Shown here in pieces: positions 25,619 to 34,844 of a DNA stretch of 64,000 nucleotides. The stretch covers positions 310,001-374,000 of the forward strand of contig CBDANO010000003.1 of the NCBI GenBank assembly GCA_965197665.1, read 5' to 3'. The notes beneath the pieces were generated by a model. That model was not told where the DNA came from. It made no database searches and saw only the letters and a list, made by a program, of their open reading frames with translations. The stretch is from CBDANO01 sp965197665. Lineage in GTDB: Bacteria > Chloroflexota > Dehalococcoidia > Lucifugimonadales > UBA3495. Position 1 is the stretch's first letter. Each line of letters starts with the position of its first letter. A program made the position numbers and the translations under genes.

Positions 25619-26371
25619 CTAAGCGATCATGCCGCCGTCGACGGTGAGCACCTGCCCGGTAATATATCCGGCGCCGTCGCTGCAAAGAAATTGGACCGCC
25701 TCGGCTACGTCACAGGCGGTACCGAACCGGCCCATGGGTATCCGGCTGAGGATTTGTTGGCGGGTGTCTTCCGATAGGTCTTCCACCATGCCGGTGGAGA
25801 CGTAGCCGGGGGCCACGGCGTTGACCGTGACACTGCGCGAGGCTACTTCCCGGGCGGTGGCCTTGGTGAAACCGATAAGTCCGGCCTTGGCTGCGGCGTA
25901 ATTCGCTTGGCCTGGGTTTCCGCTCACTCCCACGACGGAAGAGATGCTTACGACCCTGCCGCTTCGTTGCTTTATCATGAAGGGCATAGCAAACTTGGTG
26001 CAAAGAAAGGCCCCCCGCAGGTTCACGTCCAACACTTGGTCCCAGTCTTCGGCGCTCATGCGGAGCAGCAAGCGGTCCCGGTTTATGCCGGCGTTATTGA
26101 CCAGTATGTCTATCCTTTCCCACTCGCTCACTACTTTTTTTACCGCGGCGCCGGCCTCGGCCTCGCTGGAAACGTCCCCCTCCACCAGCAGCGCCTCGCC
26201 TCCGTCCCGCCGAATGTCGTCCACCACGGACAGGGCGGCATCACGGCTGGCGTGGAAGTTGACTCCAACCTTGGCACCGGAGCGGGCCAAGCGGAGGGCT
26301 ATAGCGGCCCCGATACCCCGAGAGGCACCGGTTACCAGGGCAACCCGCTGGTCCAACACCTGGTCCCGCAT
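25619..26371 (-). CDS. fabG: 3-oxoacyl-[acyl-carrier-protein] reductase
   Basis: NADPH-dependent ketoreductase of fatty-acid elongation. 250 residues: VTGASRGIGAAIA, VNNAGINRD, catalytic SISSVVG with YAAAK, and GYITGQVLTVDGG at the C-terminus. Its ATG overlaps the plsX TGA (TGATG), so translation is coupled, and the pairing with plsX supports a housekeeping FAS II role over a generic SDR. Confidence 0.9.
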   Translation of the reverse strand: MRDQVLDQRVALVTGASRGIGAAIALRLARSGAKVGVNFHASRDAALSVVDDIRRDGGEALLVEGDVSSEAEAGAAVKKVVSEWERIDILVNNAGINRDRLLLRMSAEDWDQVLDVNLRGAFLCTKFAMPFMIKQRSGRVVSISSVVGVSGNPGQANYAAAKAGLIGFTKATAREVASRSVTVNAVAPGYVSTGMVEDLSEDTRQQILSRIPMGRFGTACDVAEAVQFLCSDGAGYITGQVLTVDGGMIA

Positions 26372-27429
26372 CAGGACCCGGGACCCTCGGCCTTCAACGG
26401 GGTGTCTGACTGCTGATGGTTGAGGGCTGCCAGTTCTTCCCGCATGCTGTCCAACAGGCCCAAGCCGACATATCTGGCGGCGGTGTTAATCGCGCCGGCG
26501 ACGCCGTCCGCCTTGCAAGAGCCGTGGCCCAACACCACGGGCCCGTTGACCCCAAAGAGAGGCCCTCCCACAGTTCGCGGCATGTTGGTCTGCTGCCACA
26601 GGGTGGAAGCTACCGCCCGTAGGTCATCCGGCTTTAGAAGCCCCACCAACTGCTCTTCCAGAAAGGGCAGCAGGGCGCTGCCCAGGCCCTCGGTAAACTT
26701 CAACAGAATGTTGCCAACGAACCCGTCGCAAACAATAACGTCGGCCCGCTGGGTAAAAAAGTCCATCCCCTCGACATTGCCGATGAAGTTGAGGTGGCTT
26801 TCTTGGAACAGTTGGTAGCTTTCTTGAACTTGCCGGTTTCCCTTGGCGGTCTCGGCCCCCACGCTCAGAAGGCCGACTCTGGGGTTTTGGATGTCCAAGA
26901 AGCTGCGGGCGAACACCACGCCCAGAGCGGCAAAGTTCAGCAGCATAGCCGGCCGGCAATCGATGTTGCTGCCCATATCCAGCAGGATGGTGCGCGGCGC
27001 CAGACCCAAGAATGGGCCGCCGATGCAAGGCCGGTCCAATCCGTCCATCAGCCCCAACACCAACACCGCGCTGGCCATGGAGGCCCCGGTGGAACCCATG
27101 GATACCAGGGCGTCGGCCTTGCCGCTTTTGAGGACTTTGTTGGCGACTACTATCGACGCTTCCGGCTTGCGGCGGATGGCTTGCAACGGGTGCTCATCAT
27201 CCCCGATCTTTCCTTCCGAGGGGACGACGGCAACAGCATTGGAGGGAAGGCCGCACTGGGCCAACTGGACCTTCAACTGCTCCGGGTCTCCAACCAGAAT
27301 GAGTTCGATGTTGTTCGAACTCAGCGCCTGGACGGCGCCCTTGACCGTCTCGGCAGGGGCGTGATCACCCCCCATGGCGTCGACCACCACCCGGATCGGG
27401 CGGCCTCCATGTTGCTCGTCGTTGGGCAT
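26371..27429 (-). CDS. plsX: phosphate acyltransferase PlsX
   Basis: Makes acyl-phosphate from acyl-ACP for phospholipid synthesis; peripheral membrane enzyme. 352 residues: VVVDAMGGDHAP at the N-terminus, SMGSTGASMASAVL, LLDMGSNIDCRP, CDGFVGNILLKFTEG, and VLGHGSCKADGVAGAI. Forms an operon with fabG downstream. rpmF, often upstream of plsX, is not seen here. Confidence 0.95.
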   Translation of the reverse strand: MPNDEQHGGRPIRVVVDAMGGDHAPAETVKGAVQALSSNNIELILVGDPEQLKVQLAQCGLPSNAVAVVPSEGKIGDDEHPLQAIRRKPEASIVVANKVLKSGKADALVSMGSTGASMASAVLVLGLMDGLDRPCIGGPFLGLAPRTILLDMGSNIDCRPAMLLNFAALGVVFARSFLDIQNPRVGLLSVGAETAKGNRQVQESYQLFQESHLNFIGNVEGMDFFTQRADVIVCDGFVGNILLKFTEGLGSALLPFLEEQLVGLLKPDDLRAVASTLWQQTNMPRTVGGPLFGVNGPVVLGHGSCKADGVAGAINTAARYVGLGLLDSMREELAALNHQQSDTPLKAEGPGS

Positions 27430-27548
27430 TTAGTCGCTTCCTCTAGAATTCATTGGCCCGAGTGAGGGCGGGCCGTCCGGCGCCGCTATATGCTTTGTAG
27501 TTGCATGGAAAGGGCGCCTGAATGTCCAAGGCATAAAGCCAGCTTCGT

Positions 27549-28436
27549 CTATGGCGCCCATGTCGTGACGCCGGCGGTACCGCTGACAAGCGCTTGCCCC
27601 GATAGCCGGTTGACCACGGCCACGGCGCACTCGAGCTTGTTCCCCGTGGGATGGGGGCCTTCCTTCTCAACCCGGCCCCGGGCCTCCACCCGGTCTCCCA
27701 AATATGCCGCGCCTTTGAAGCGGACTCTCAACGACCCGGCCTCCAGCCAGGCCCTGTCAAAGGCAACGGTCATCATCTCTGAAATGAAGGCCAAGGTGAG
27801 CATGCCATGGGCAATGATACCACCGAACTTGGTCGAGGCGGCAAACTCCGCGTCCAGATGCAATGGGTTCCAGTCCCCCGACGCTTGGGAGTAAGCTCGG
27901 AGTTGTTCTTGATCGATAGTTTTGCTGACTTTCGGCAGCGTCTTTGCCTCGTTGGCCGCGTTTTCGACGGGGGACTCAGTGGCCGCGTCTACCCGGGTTC
28001 GACCTTCCCTTGAACGCGAGCCATCGTCCGGTCCCGAAGAAGGAGCCGGGTCGATAACCAGGACGCCACTTCTTCCCCGGAGGACTTCCCGGCCTCCTTC
28101 GTCTTCAAGGGTGAACCCGGCGTTGATAAATTCCATGCCCCCCCTGCGTTTGGGAGGGCCAACCGTTGCCGTTCCGCTGACGGTTTGGTGGACCGGGACC
28201 GGCGCTAGGGCCTCTATTTCTTGGAGGCTGTGTATCGCTCCGGGAGGCAGGTCCATACGCTCCAGCAATAACCCAAGAGCGCGGGCGGCTAGGGCAACCG
28301 GGGGGGCTAGGCCGTGGCGAAAGTATGCCGGTGTGTCGTCTCCCACCGCTTTCAGGTATTCATGGAGGAACTCTTCAGTAACCGCCCACCCGCCCAGGTC
28401 CACTTGATTCCCTACTTGCTGCTCCGGCGTTACCAT
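27549..28436 (-). CDS. double hot-dog (FAS1-dehydratase/MaoC-like) hydratase
   Basis: 295 residues with two hot-dog domains. The N-terminal half (AVTEEFLHEYLKAVGDDTPAYF, later EIEALAPV) resembles the N-terminal FAS1-type dehydratase domain, and the C-terminal half is a MaoC domain with YSQASGDWNPLHLDAEFA and FGGIIAHGMLTLAF, containing the Asp/His hydratase pair. A Ser/Arg/Glu-rich linker joins them. Likely hydrates or dehydrates an acyl-CoA or acyl-ACP. ATG preferred over the preceding TTG. Same strand as plsX-fabG, 119 bases upstream. Confidence 0.82.
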   Translation of the reverse strand: MVTPEQQVGNQVDLGGWAVTEEFLHEYLKAVGDDTPAYFRHGLAPPVALAARALGLLLERMDLPPGAIHSLQEIEALAPVPVHQTVSGTATVGPPKRRGGMEFINAGFTLEDEGGREVLRGRSGVLVIDPAPSSGPDDGSRSREGRTRVDAATESPVENAANEAKTLPKVSKTIDQEQLRAYSQASGDWNPLHLDAEFAASTKFGGIIAHGMLTLAFISEMMTVAFDRAWLEAGSLRVRFKGAAYLGDRVEARGRVEKEGPHPTGNKLECAVAVVNRLSGQALVSGTAGVTTWAP

Positions 28437-28701
28437 CAAGAGGCCTCTACCGGGATCTGCCGGAGAGGACGATGACAGCGTCCCAACGGACCTACGCCGC
28501 TGCTATCAAGAATAAATGGTCCCAAGTCCGCCATACGCAACACTATATAGGGGGTGGCTGAATCCCGGTCGATTATACTCACGGCGCTATCGAGGCCGCA
28601 ACATCCCCAGGCGCGGGCCGCCGCCAATTTGGGCGTGGGTTGCGGCTAGGCCGGCGGCTGCCCGCCCGGTGGCGCTCCACTCGTGGGAGGAAGGGTCCGC
28701 G

Positions 28702-29919
28702 CTACGGGGCGCCGAAGGCCTCGGCGGCCATGTCCGCGACGTGGGCGCCAATAGCCAGAGACGAGGTGGCTCCCGGCGATGGAGCGTTCAAAACGTGGAC
28801 CGCGTCTTTGCCCTGAATGATATGAAAGTCGTCCAGCAATGCCCCCGCGGGGGAAACAGCCTGGGCCCTCACTCCGGCCCCGCCCGGTTCCAAGTCGATT
28901 GCTTGTATTTCCGGCAGCAAACGTTTCAGGTCGCGCACGAACAGCCTCTTGCTGTAGGACCGCCGGACCTCGTTCAGTCCTACTTTCCAGTGCTTTGCGG
29001 TCATTTTCCAAAACCCGGGAAAGCTAAAAGTGCCCCAAGAATCTCCAAGGCTCCAGTCGGACTTCCGGTAGCCTTCCCTGCGCATCGCTAGGACGGCGTT
29101 GGGGCCGGCTTCTACCCCGCCGTGAATGGTGCGAGTGTAGTGGACCCCCAGGAAGGGAAACCTGGGGTCGGGCACCGGATAGATCAGGCCCTTGACCAAG
29201 TGATGACTCTCGGGCCGGAGCATGAAATACTCTCCCCGGAAAGGGATGATGCGCACTTCCGCCCGCTGGCCCAGCATCTCCGCGACCCGGTCGGCAAAGA
29301 GGCCGGCGCAGTTGATCACGCGCTTTGCCCTTAGGTCTCCCGAGGCGGTTTCCAACACCAGACCGTCGGAATACCGGGACGCTTTTCGCACCGGAGCGCC
29401 GGTAAATATGTCGCCGCCCGACTCCCGGAAGCGCCCGGCGTATGCAAGGGCCACCTTCCGGTAGTCGATGATACCGGTGTGGGGCGACCACAGCCCCCGA
29501 ATCCCCGCCGCGTGAGGCTCGATCTCCTTGAGCCGCTCCGGGCCGACCATCTCCAGACCGGGCACGCCGTTGGCGATTCCCCGCTGGCGCAAGTCCTCCA
29601 GCCTGCCCAATTCTTCCTCATGGGTGGCGATAATCACCTTACCGCACTGGTGGTACTCTATCCTGTTCTCGAGGCAGAACCGGACCAAAGACCGGAAGCC
29701 GCTAACGCAGAACCGGGCTTTCCGAGAGTCGGGGCGGTAGTAGATTCCGGAGTGCATTACTCCGCTGTTGTGGCCGGTCTGGTGGCTGGCCAACTCGGCC
29801 TCTTTTTCCACGACCGCCACTTTCCAGCGAGGAAACCTGCCGGCCTTCAGCTGCATGGCCGTAGAAAGGCCGACGATGCCGCCGCCGATGATTGCAACGT
29901 CGTAGTTTCTAGTATCCAC
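28702..29919 (-). CDS. lhgO: L-2-hydroxyglutarate oxidase-type FAD oxidoreductase
   Basis: 405 residues of the DAO family. DVAIIGGGIVGLSTAMQL binds FAD, VVEKEAELASHQTGHNSGVMHSG is the characteristic LhgO/L2HGDH segment, HTGIIDYRKVA and RIIPFRGEYFML form the substrate site, and the C-terminus carries APSPGATSSLAIG for the FAD pyrophosphate. Family members oxidise L-2-hydroxyglutarate to 2-oxoglutarate with electrons to quinone or oxygen. GTG start. Confidence 0.9.
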   Translation of the reverse strand: MDTRNYDVAIIGGGIVGLSTAMQLKAGRFPRWKVAVVEKEAELASHQTGHNSGVMHSGIYYRPDSRKARFCVSGFRSLVRFCLENRIEYHQCGKVIIATHEEELGRLEDLRQRGIANGVPGLEMVGPERLKEIEPHAAGIRGLWSPHTGIIDYRKVALAYAGRFRESGGDIFTGAPVRKASRYSDGLVLETASGDLRAKRVINCAGLFADRVAEMLGQRAEVRIIPFRGEYFMLRPESHHLVKGLIYPVPDPRFPFLGVHYTRTIHGGVEAGPNAVLAMRREGYRKSDWSLGDSWGTFSFPGFWKMTAKHWKVGLNEVRRSYSKRLFVRDLKRLLPEIQAIDLEPGGAGVRAQAVSPAGALLDDFHIIQGKDAVHVLNAPSPGATSSLAIGAHVADMAAEAFGAP

Positions 29920-29956
29920 TCACGGTATCTTCATGGCAACGACACAAAAATGTAGG

Positions 29957-29975
29957 GGCCGGTTTCAAACCGGCC
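29957..29975. repeat. short palindromic repeat GGCCGGTTTCAAACCGGCC
   Basis: A 9-bp-arm perfect hairpin, extended by GGGG before and CCCC a few bases after, in the 83-bp gap between cinA and lhgO. The same 19-mer occurs at 35689-35707 and a mutated version at 35755-35770, so it is a small dispersed family. It may act as a terminator, but no T-run follows. Confidence 0.6.
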
Positions 29976-30002
29976 AACTCCCCAAGGGTGGAAACGGTAT
30001 CT

Positions 30003-31244
30003 TCATGGCTCCAGAATCGTCAGGCGCAGCAGATTCAGGGCGTAGACGGCGGTGCGGGTGCGGTCGGGCAGCCCCGGCCCGCCGAAGTTATACTGGCGGC
30101 GGCTGGTCCCTTGGCCGGAGCACACCGAAACGTAGGTAAAGCCCGCATTCAGGTTCTCGGTAACCCGCGTGGGGTCGGAGACCACGTGGACCGCCAGCCC
30201 GTAGTCGGCGCCGGCTTGGGCCCGGACCGCGCCGGCCAAGTCGTCGGCAAGTTTGGCCCCATCCTCCATTAGCTCGTCGTACCCGTCCCCGCCGGTTGGC
30301 GCCAAGAGCCGGCGCAACAGTCCTTCCTCCCGGCCGATGGTACCTTGGACGAACAAAGGGCCGGCGGCCTCTTGCAGGAACTGGGCCACTAGGCCCGCGG
30401 TGAGTCCTTCGTATGAGGCTACCGTCCGGTTGCCGGACTCCCGGAGTAAAGCGCCCACCACGTCTTGCAAGCTGTCGCCGTCTTTGGCAAACACGTGACG
30501 GCCCAAGAGGCTTCGGACTTGACGTTCCAGAGGCTGAATGAGGACCTCCGCCTCCTCCTCGCTGGTGGATTTTGCGGTGATTCGCACGTCTACTTGCCCC
30601 GGATGGGACAAGACTCCGACGGTTGGATTGGTAGAGTTGACGATCAGGTGGCCGACCAACTCGTCCACCGAGCTCTCTCCCAAGTCAGCCACTTTCAGCA
30701 CCCTGGAGTAGATGGCCTCGGAAAGGTCGAATTTGCGGCGCAGGTACGGCACGACCTCGTTGTCGAACAGCCACTTGAGCTCAAAGGGCACCCCGGGCAG
30801 GCAGACCACGACCGACCTGGGGTCTTCCACAATGAAGGACGGGGCCGTTCCATTGGGGTTTTCCACGGGGATGGACCCTTGCGGAATGTAGGCTTGACGG
30901 TTGTTGTTCTCCGTCATGATCAGGCCCCGGCGGCGGAAGCGGTCCTCTATCTGGGCCAACAGGGCGGGGTCGAGAACCAACTCCTTCCCCGCAGCTTGGG
31001 CGACGATGTCCCTGGTAATGTCATCCTGAGTTGGACCCAAGCCCCCGGAAATAATCACTAGGTCGGACCGTTCCATGGCTTGGGAGATTATTTCCAGCAT
31101 CCGGCCCGGATTATCTCCGACCACCGTTTTGTAGAACAGGTTCACTCCCTGGTCGGCCAAACGCCGCGCCATCCAGGCCGAGTTGGTGTCGACGATCTGA
31201 CCCAGCAAAAGCTCTGAGCCGACGGCCACGATCTCCGCGTTCAT
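30003..31244 (-). CDS. cinA: CinA-like protein with eroded C-terminal amidase domain
   Basis: 413 residues. The N-terminal MoCF-like COG1058 domain is intact: EIVAVGSELLLGQIVDTN, ISGGLGPTQDDITRD, NNNRQAYIPQGS, VVCLPGVPFELKWL. It fits ADP-ribose pyrophosphatase or molybdopterin-binding roles. The C-terminal PncC (NMN deamidase) region is recognisable by position only: the ESCTGG motif carrying the catalytic Ser is replaced by ASYEGLTAG, and the conserved GxAGPGG segment is replaced by VSDPTRVTEN. The deamidase half is therefore probably inactive. Ends 3' within the gap before lhgO. Confidence 0.85.
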   Translation of the reverse strand: MNAEIVAVGSELLLGQIVDTNSAWMARRLADQGVNLFYKTVVGDNPGRMLEIISQAMERSDLVIISGGLGPTQDDITRDIVAQAAGKELVLDPALLAQIEDRFRRRGLIMTENNNRQAYIPQGSIPVENPNGTAPSFIVEDPRSVVVCLPGVPFELKWLFDNEVVPYLRRKFDLSEAIYSRVLKVADLGESSVDELVGHLIVNSTNPTVGVLSHPGQVDVRITAKSTSEEEAEVLIQPLERQVRSLLGRHVFAKDGDSLQDVVGALLRESGNRTVASYEGLTAGLVAQFLQEAAGPLFVQGTIGREEGLLRRLLAPTGGDGYDELMEDGAKLADDLAGAVRAQAGADYGLAVHVVSDPTRVTENLNAGFTYVSVCSGQGTSRRQYNFGGPGLPDRTRTAVYALNLLRLTILEP

Positions 31245-31367
31245 TCAAGGACTCCTCTGGATTCCAAATCGGCGCAATATGCCGGAGTGACTCGACCACG
31301 GTAAGGGTATTCCCGCAGGGGGCCAGGGTCAATAGACACCCTGTGGGACCCTAGTCGTCGCCGGGGT

Positions 31368-34300
31368 CTATTCGTAGCGGAGGGCCTCGGCGGGGTAGAT
31401 GCGCGAGGCCTGACTGGCGGGCAAGAAGGTGGTAAGCAGGGAGAACAAGTAAGCGATGGCAACAATAATTATGATCTGCACCCAGGGGATGGAGAACCGG
31501 ACCGTTTCCACGTTGTCCCGGATGTCGTTGACGATGTTGTAGGAAATGATCGTGCCCAAGATCACTCCTATGGCTATGCCCAGTAGAACGACGAAAGAAG
31601 ATTCGAGCAAAAAGCTAAACTGGATCAAGCGGCGCCGGTAACCGATGGCCCGTTGCACCCCGATTTGCTGCCGCCGCTCCACCACGGCGCGTAAGCTGAT
31701 CACCCCCAACGCCGCAATCCCCACCAGCAAGCCCAAGCCCATGAAGCCGGTAAACAAGTAATTGAACGCCCGGTTGGCCGCCGCCGCCTCCTCGACCAAC
31801 TCGGCCATTACTTCGGTTTCCATACCGTGTTCTTGAAAGGAAATCTCGATGGCCCGGGCGGCCCCCGCCGCGTCCACGCCCGGGGCGGTATTGAACCGGT
31901 AGGTGGTGGTGGGTATCGGAAAAGGTATCGCTCCATCGAGTTCTCTCCGGGAAACGAACATACCCAGTCCGATGTTGCCAAAGGCGTCGGTCAGTTGGTC
32001 CAAGACTCCGATCACGGTGAGCCGGACTATTTGTCCGCTGCGGGGCTCCCGTATTTCCAGGTCAACCGGCGCCATTACGTCATCTTCGTAGTAAAGGCCC
32101 TCCATCTCGAAAGGGACTTCGTCGTCGTCGAAACCGGAGCGGCTGGGCACGACCAGAGAATCGACCACGGCCAGACGGGGGTTCCGGCGCAAGGCCTGCC
32201 ATACCTCTTGGTCCGTACTTCCGTAGCCCTCGGCGATGAGTTTCAGCTTGGCGCCGGTGGAGTTGAGATATTCGTCATCGGCGGCCCGCACCGCGTACCA
32301 CTCCCAGCGCTGGTTCTCCGCCCCCGGTTGGCGCGCGGCGACGGGGATTGTGGTGTAGCCGCCGATGGACTCGAAGTCTTCCAGGTCCAACTGGGGATGG
32401 CCGTCGATAGCCTGCCGTATGTCTTTAATGGGAGTATTGAAGTTCACCGTGCCTTGAATGTCCCAACCGCCGGACACGGTTTCCACGTCGGCCACCGCGG
32501 TGCTGAAGGCCTTGGTAAGGATGGACATGACTATCAAGGTGAATATGACCAAGGCGAACATGGCCAGCGTCAAGCCGGTCCTAAACTTGGCGCTCATGGG
32601 GTATGCAACCGCCGTTACCAGCACGGGTCGTAGTTTGCCAACAGGTCTGGTAATGAAAGTCAGCACGCGCAAGAGAAGGTCGGCGTTGTACATCACGGTC
32701 CACACCGCCGCCGCTACCATGGCGATGCCGGAGATGAAGAACATTTCGATGCCGCCTTCCAAGTCTCCCGCCAAGGCCCGCAGCGAGTCGAAGGGGATAA
32801 CCCAAAAGACCAGGGTCACCACGCCGATGAAGCTGTAGGCGAGGCGGTCCCGCAGCTCGGGGCGGACCGGTCCATTTCGCAACGCCGATCGGACCAGCAG
32901 GCCCAACCCCAGGATAGCCAACGACACGCCGATCCTGAAGGGGGCCACGTCTTCGGCCGCGACGCCGCGCCAGGTTACCAATAGGCCGATAGCCAAGGCC
33001 AGCCAGCCGTGCTTGAAAGACCGCCATACGATCTGGAAGGCGCTTGCCGCGACGTTCGCGGGAGCCAATGAGAACGCCCAAATCGATTGAAGAAGGTACT
33101 CCACCGATCGGATCGGGTGGAAGGTGGTTAGGGCCAGGAGGCTGCGGCCCGCCAAGCCGGACGCTTTGGCCAGCGAGCGCCAAGGCGGCAAGAGGACCTC
33201 GCGCCACCCGGAATCATCGGCGGTGATGGGAGCGGGCAGCCTTCGCACCGCGGCGACGATGTTCATTCGGCTCACCTGGTGGGCCGACACCGCTACCGTA
33301 GCCAAAGTTATTATCATGCCCAAGCAATATGCGACGACGGCGCTGCGGACCTCGAAGTGGCGGGTAAGTTGGAAGTCCTCCGGCACGTCGCCGCCTCCCC
33401 CCGCGAAAATCCGGTTGGCAATAACGACGATCAGGGCGCTGGCCCCCAACCCCAATAAGACTCCCACCGCCCCCGATACCACGGCGTAGGCGGTACCCTC
33501 GAAAACGAACATTTGCACCAAGTGGCTTCGCTTGGCGCCCACAGCCCGGGCCATGCCCATCTCGGTCCTCCGGGACGCCGCCAGCATCACGAAGATCAAG
33601 AAAATCAGCAGTACGCCGACCATGATGGAAAACAGCCCCATGAGGACGAAGAAAGTGGTAACCCGGCTGCCCACGGCGTCCGCTACTTCCAAGACACGCC
33701 GTTTGACGTCGAGCACACGAAGCTCGCCCAGGTTGGCAAAATGGGTTACGGCTTGCCTTTCAATCTCGACCAAGCGAGCCCGGTCCAAGGACTCTATAAC
33801 TTCGTCGGAAACATCTTCGTCAGCTAGAAGTCCGATCAGCGGCTCGCTTACTTTATCGCGCTGTATTTCGGACCGGAGCGACGCTAGGTCTGCCTTCAGC
33901 GCATCGCCGAGGCTTTGTTCCCTCAGTTTTAGGGCCTCGATTACTTGGTCCTGGTCCAAGAGGTCTTTGAGAGAGGCCGCAACCCGGCGGTCGGCAAAGA
34001 GGACTCTCAGGTCCCGCGTAACCTCTTTGCTAAGGTCGGTCCCGGAGAATGCGCCCCCGCGGTTGGATACCGCGATGGAGTTGATCTGGCCTTCCCGGCC
34101 GAAAATGGCTTGGACGCGCTCCAAGGGCATTAACACGGCGGGGTCTGGCCCAGCCAGTCCACCCTTTTCCACCACGCCGGCGACTTCTAACAAGAGGCCT
34201 TCGCCGGACCTGAACAGCCGGATGCGGTCTCCCGGCGCCGCGTCCAATTCCTCGGCTGCTTCGTCGTTGAGGTAGGCTTGGTCCCGGCCCAGGGTCTCCA

Positions 34301-34844
34301 CCCGTGCCTCTTGCCCCGACGTCAACCGCAGCCCGTCGAAGCCGTCCAGGAAATCCGAGGCGACGCCGACGACGCGCAACCTCCCTTCGCTCAAGGAAGT
34401 CCTGGTGTTTACCGCCGGCGCCCACTCCGCGATCCCGGGAGCCAGTCCGTCGATGTTCTTCATGCCGGCCACTTGGCCGCGGACTTGGAGGAACCGCTCA
34501 TAGGGGAAGTAGGAAGGGCTGGCAAACAAATCGTCTTCGGAAGCGGTGTCGGAGTAGACAATAACCTCGTCGATGGTCCCCAGGGTCTTTACTGCGTCGC
34601 TGCGTATGGAGAAGCTGATGGTGTCGCCGGTGCCGAAGGCGGCGGCCATGATCAGGGTGCTGATCATGATGCCGACTATGATGAGGGCGGTTTGGGCCCG
34701 GCGGCGCGGAATGTTGCGCAGGCCCAGCTTTAGCATCACCCGGTTGCGCCAAGCCATGACCGCCACCCACGCTACCGATGGAATGAAAACCACGAGGAGC
34801 GCGATCATGATGGTGTTCATGGGCACGCCGAAGAGCTCTTGCAT
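31368..34844 (-). CDS. ABC transporter permease with two FtsX/MacB-type modules
   Basis: 1158 residues in the cytoplasmic membrane. An N-terminal membrane segment (MIALLVVFIPSVAWVAVMAW) and a second one at about residues 50-70 precede a large extracytoplasmic MacB_PCD-like domain. A FtsX core follows (about 395-515, VVSGAVGVLLGLGASALIVV). A central block of further membrane segments (about 590-770) is followed by a second extracytoplasmic domain and a C-terminal FtsX core (about 1030-1150, AALGVISLRAVVERRQQIGVQRAIG). It shares one base with the ATPase stop. The fused double module suggests a complete transmembrane part working with a dimer of the adjacent ATPase, as in LolCDE/MacB-like exporters of lipids, lipoproteins or peptides. 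Confidence 0.88.
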   Translation of the reverse strand: MQELFGVPMNTIMIALLVVFIPSVAWVAVMAWRNRVMLKLGLRNIPRRRAQTALIIVGIMISTLIMAAAFGTGDTISFSIRSDAVKTLGTIDEVIVYSDTASEDDLFASPSYFPYERFLQVRGQVAGMKNIDGLAPGIAEWAPAVNTRTSLSEGRLRVVGVASDFLDGFDGLRLTSGQEARVETLGRDQAYLNDEAAEELDAAPGDRIRLFRSGEGLLLEVAGVVEKGGLAGPDPAVLMPLERVQAIFGREGQINSIAVSNRGGAFSGTDLSKEVTRDLRVLFADRRVAASLKDLLDQDQVIEALKLREQSLGDALKADLASLRSEIQRDKVSEPLIGLLADEDVSDEVIESLDRARLVEIERQAVTHFANLGELRVLDVKRRVLEVADAVGSRVTTFFVLMGLFSIMVGVLLIFLIFVMLAASRRTEMGMARAVGAKRSHLVQMFVFEGTAYAVVSGAVGVLLGLGASALIVVIANRIFAGGGGDVPEDFQLTRHFEVRSAVVAYCLGMIITLATVAVSAHQVSRMNIVAAVRRLPAPITADDSGWREVLLPPWRSLAKASGLAGRSLLALTTFHPIRSVEYLLQSIWAFSLAPANVAASAFQIVWRSFKHGWLALAIGLLVTWRGVAAEDVAPFRIGVSLAILGLGLLVRSALRNGPVRPELRDRLAYSFIGVVTLVFWVIPFDSLRALAGDLEGGIEMFFISGIAMVAAAVWTVMYNADLLLRVLTFITRPVGKLRPVLVTAVAYPMSAKFRTGLTLAMFALVIFTLIVMSILTKAFSTAVADVETVSGGWDIQGTVNFNTPIKDIRQAIDGHPQLDLEDFESIGGYTTIPVAARQPGAENQRWEWYAVRAADDEYLNSTGAKLKLIAEGYGSTDQEVWQALRRNPRLAVVDSLVVPSRSGFDDDEVPFEMEGLYYEDDVMAPVDLEIREPRSGQIVRLTVIGVLDQLTDAFGNIGLGMFVSRRELDGAIPFPIPTTTYRFNTAPGVDAAGAARAIEISFQEHGMETEVMAELVEEAAAANRAFNYLFTGFMGLGLLVGIAALGVISLRAVVERRQQIGVQRAIGYRRRLIQFSFLLESSFVVLLGIAIGVILGTIISYNIVNDIRDNVETVRFSIPWVQIIIIVAIAYLFSLLTTFLPASQASRIYPAEALRYE

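Noticed and set aside
31827..32633. Plus-strand open frame opposite the ABC permease
   Set aside because: No domain features and fully covered by the permease frame, which has clear membrane segments.
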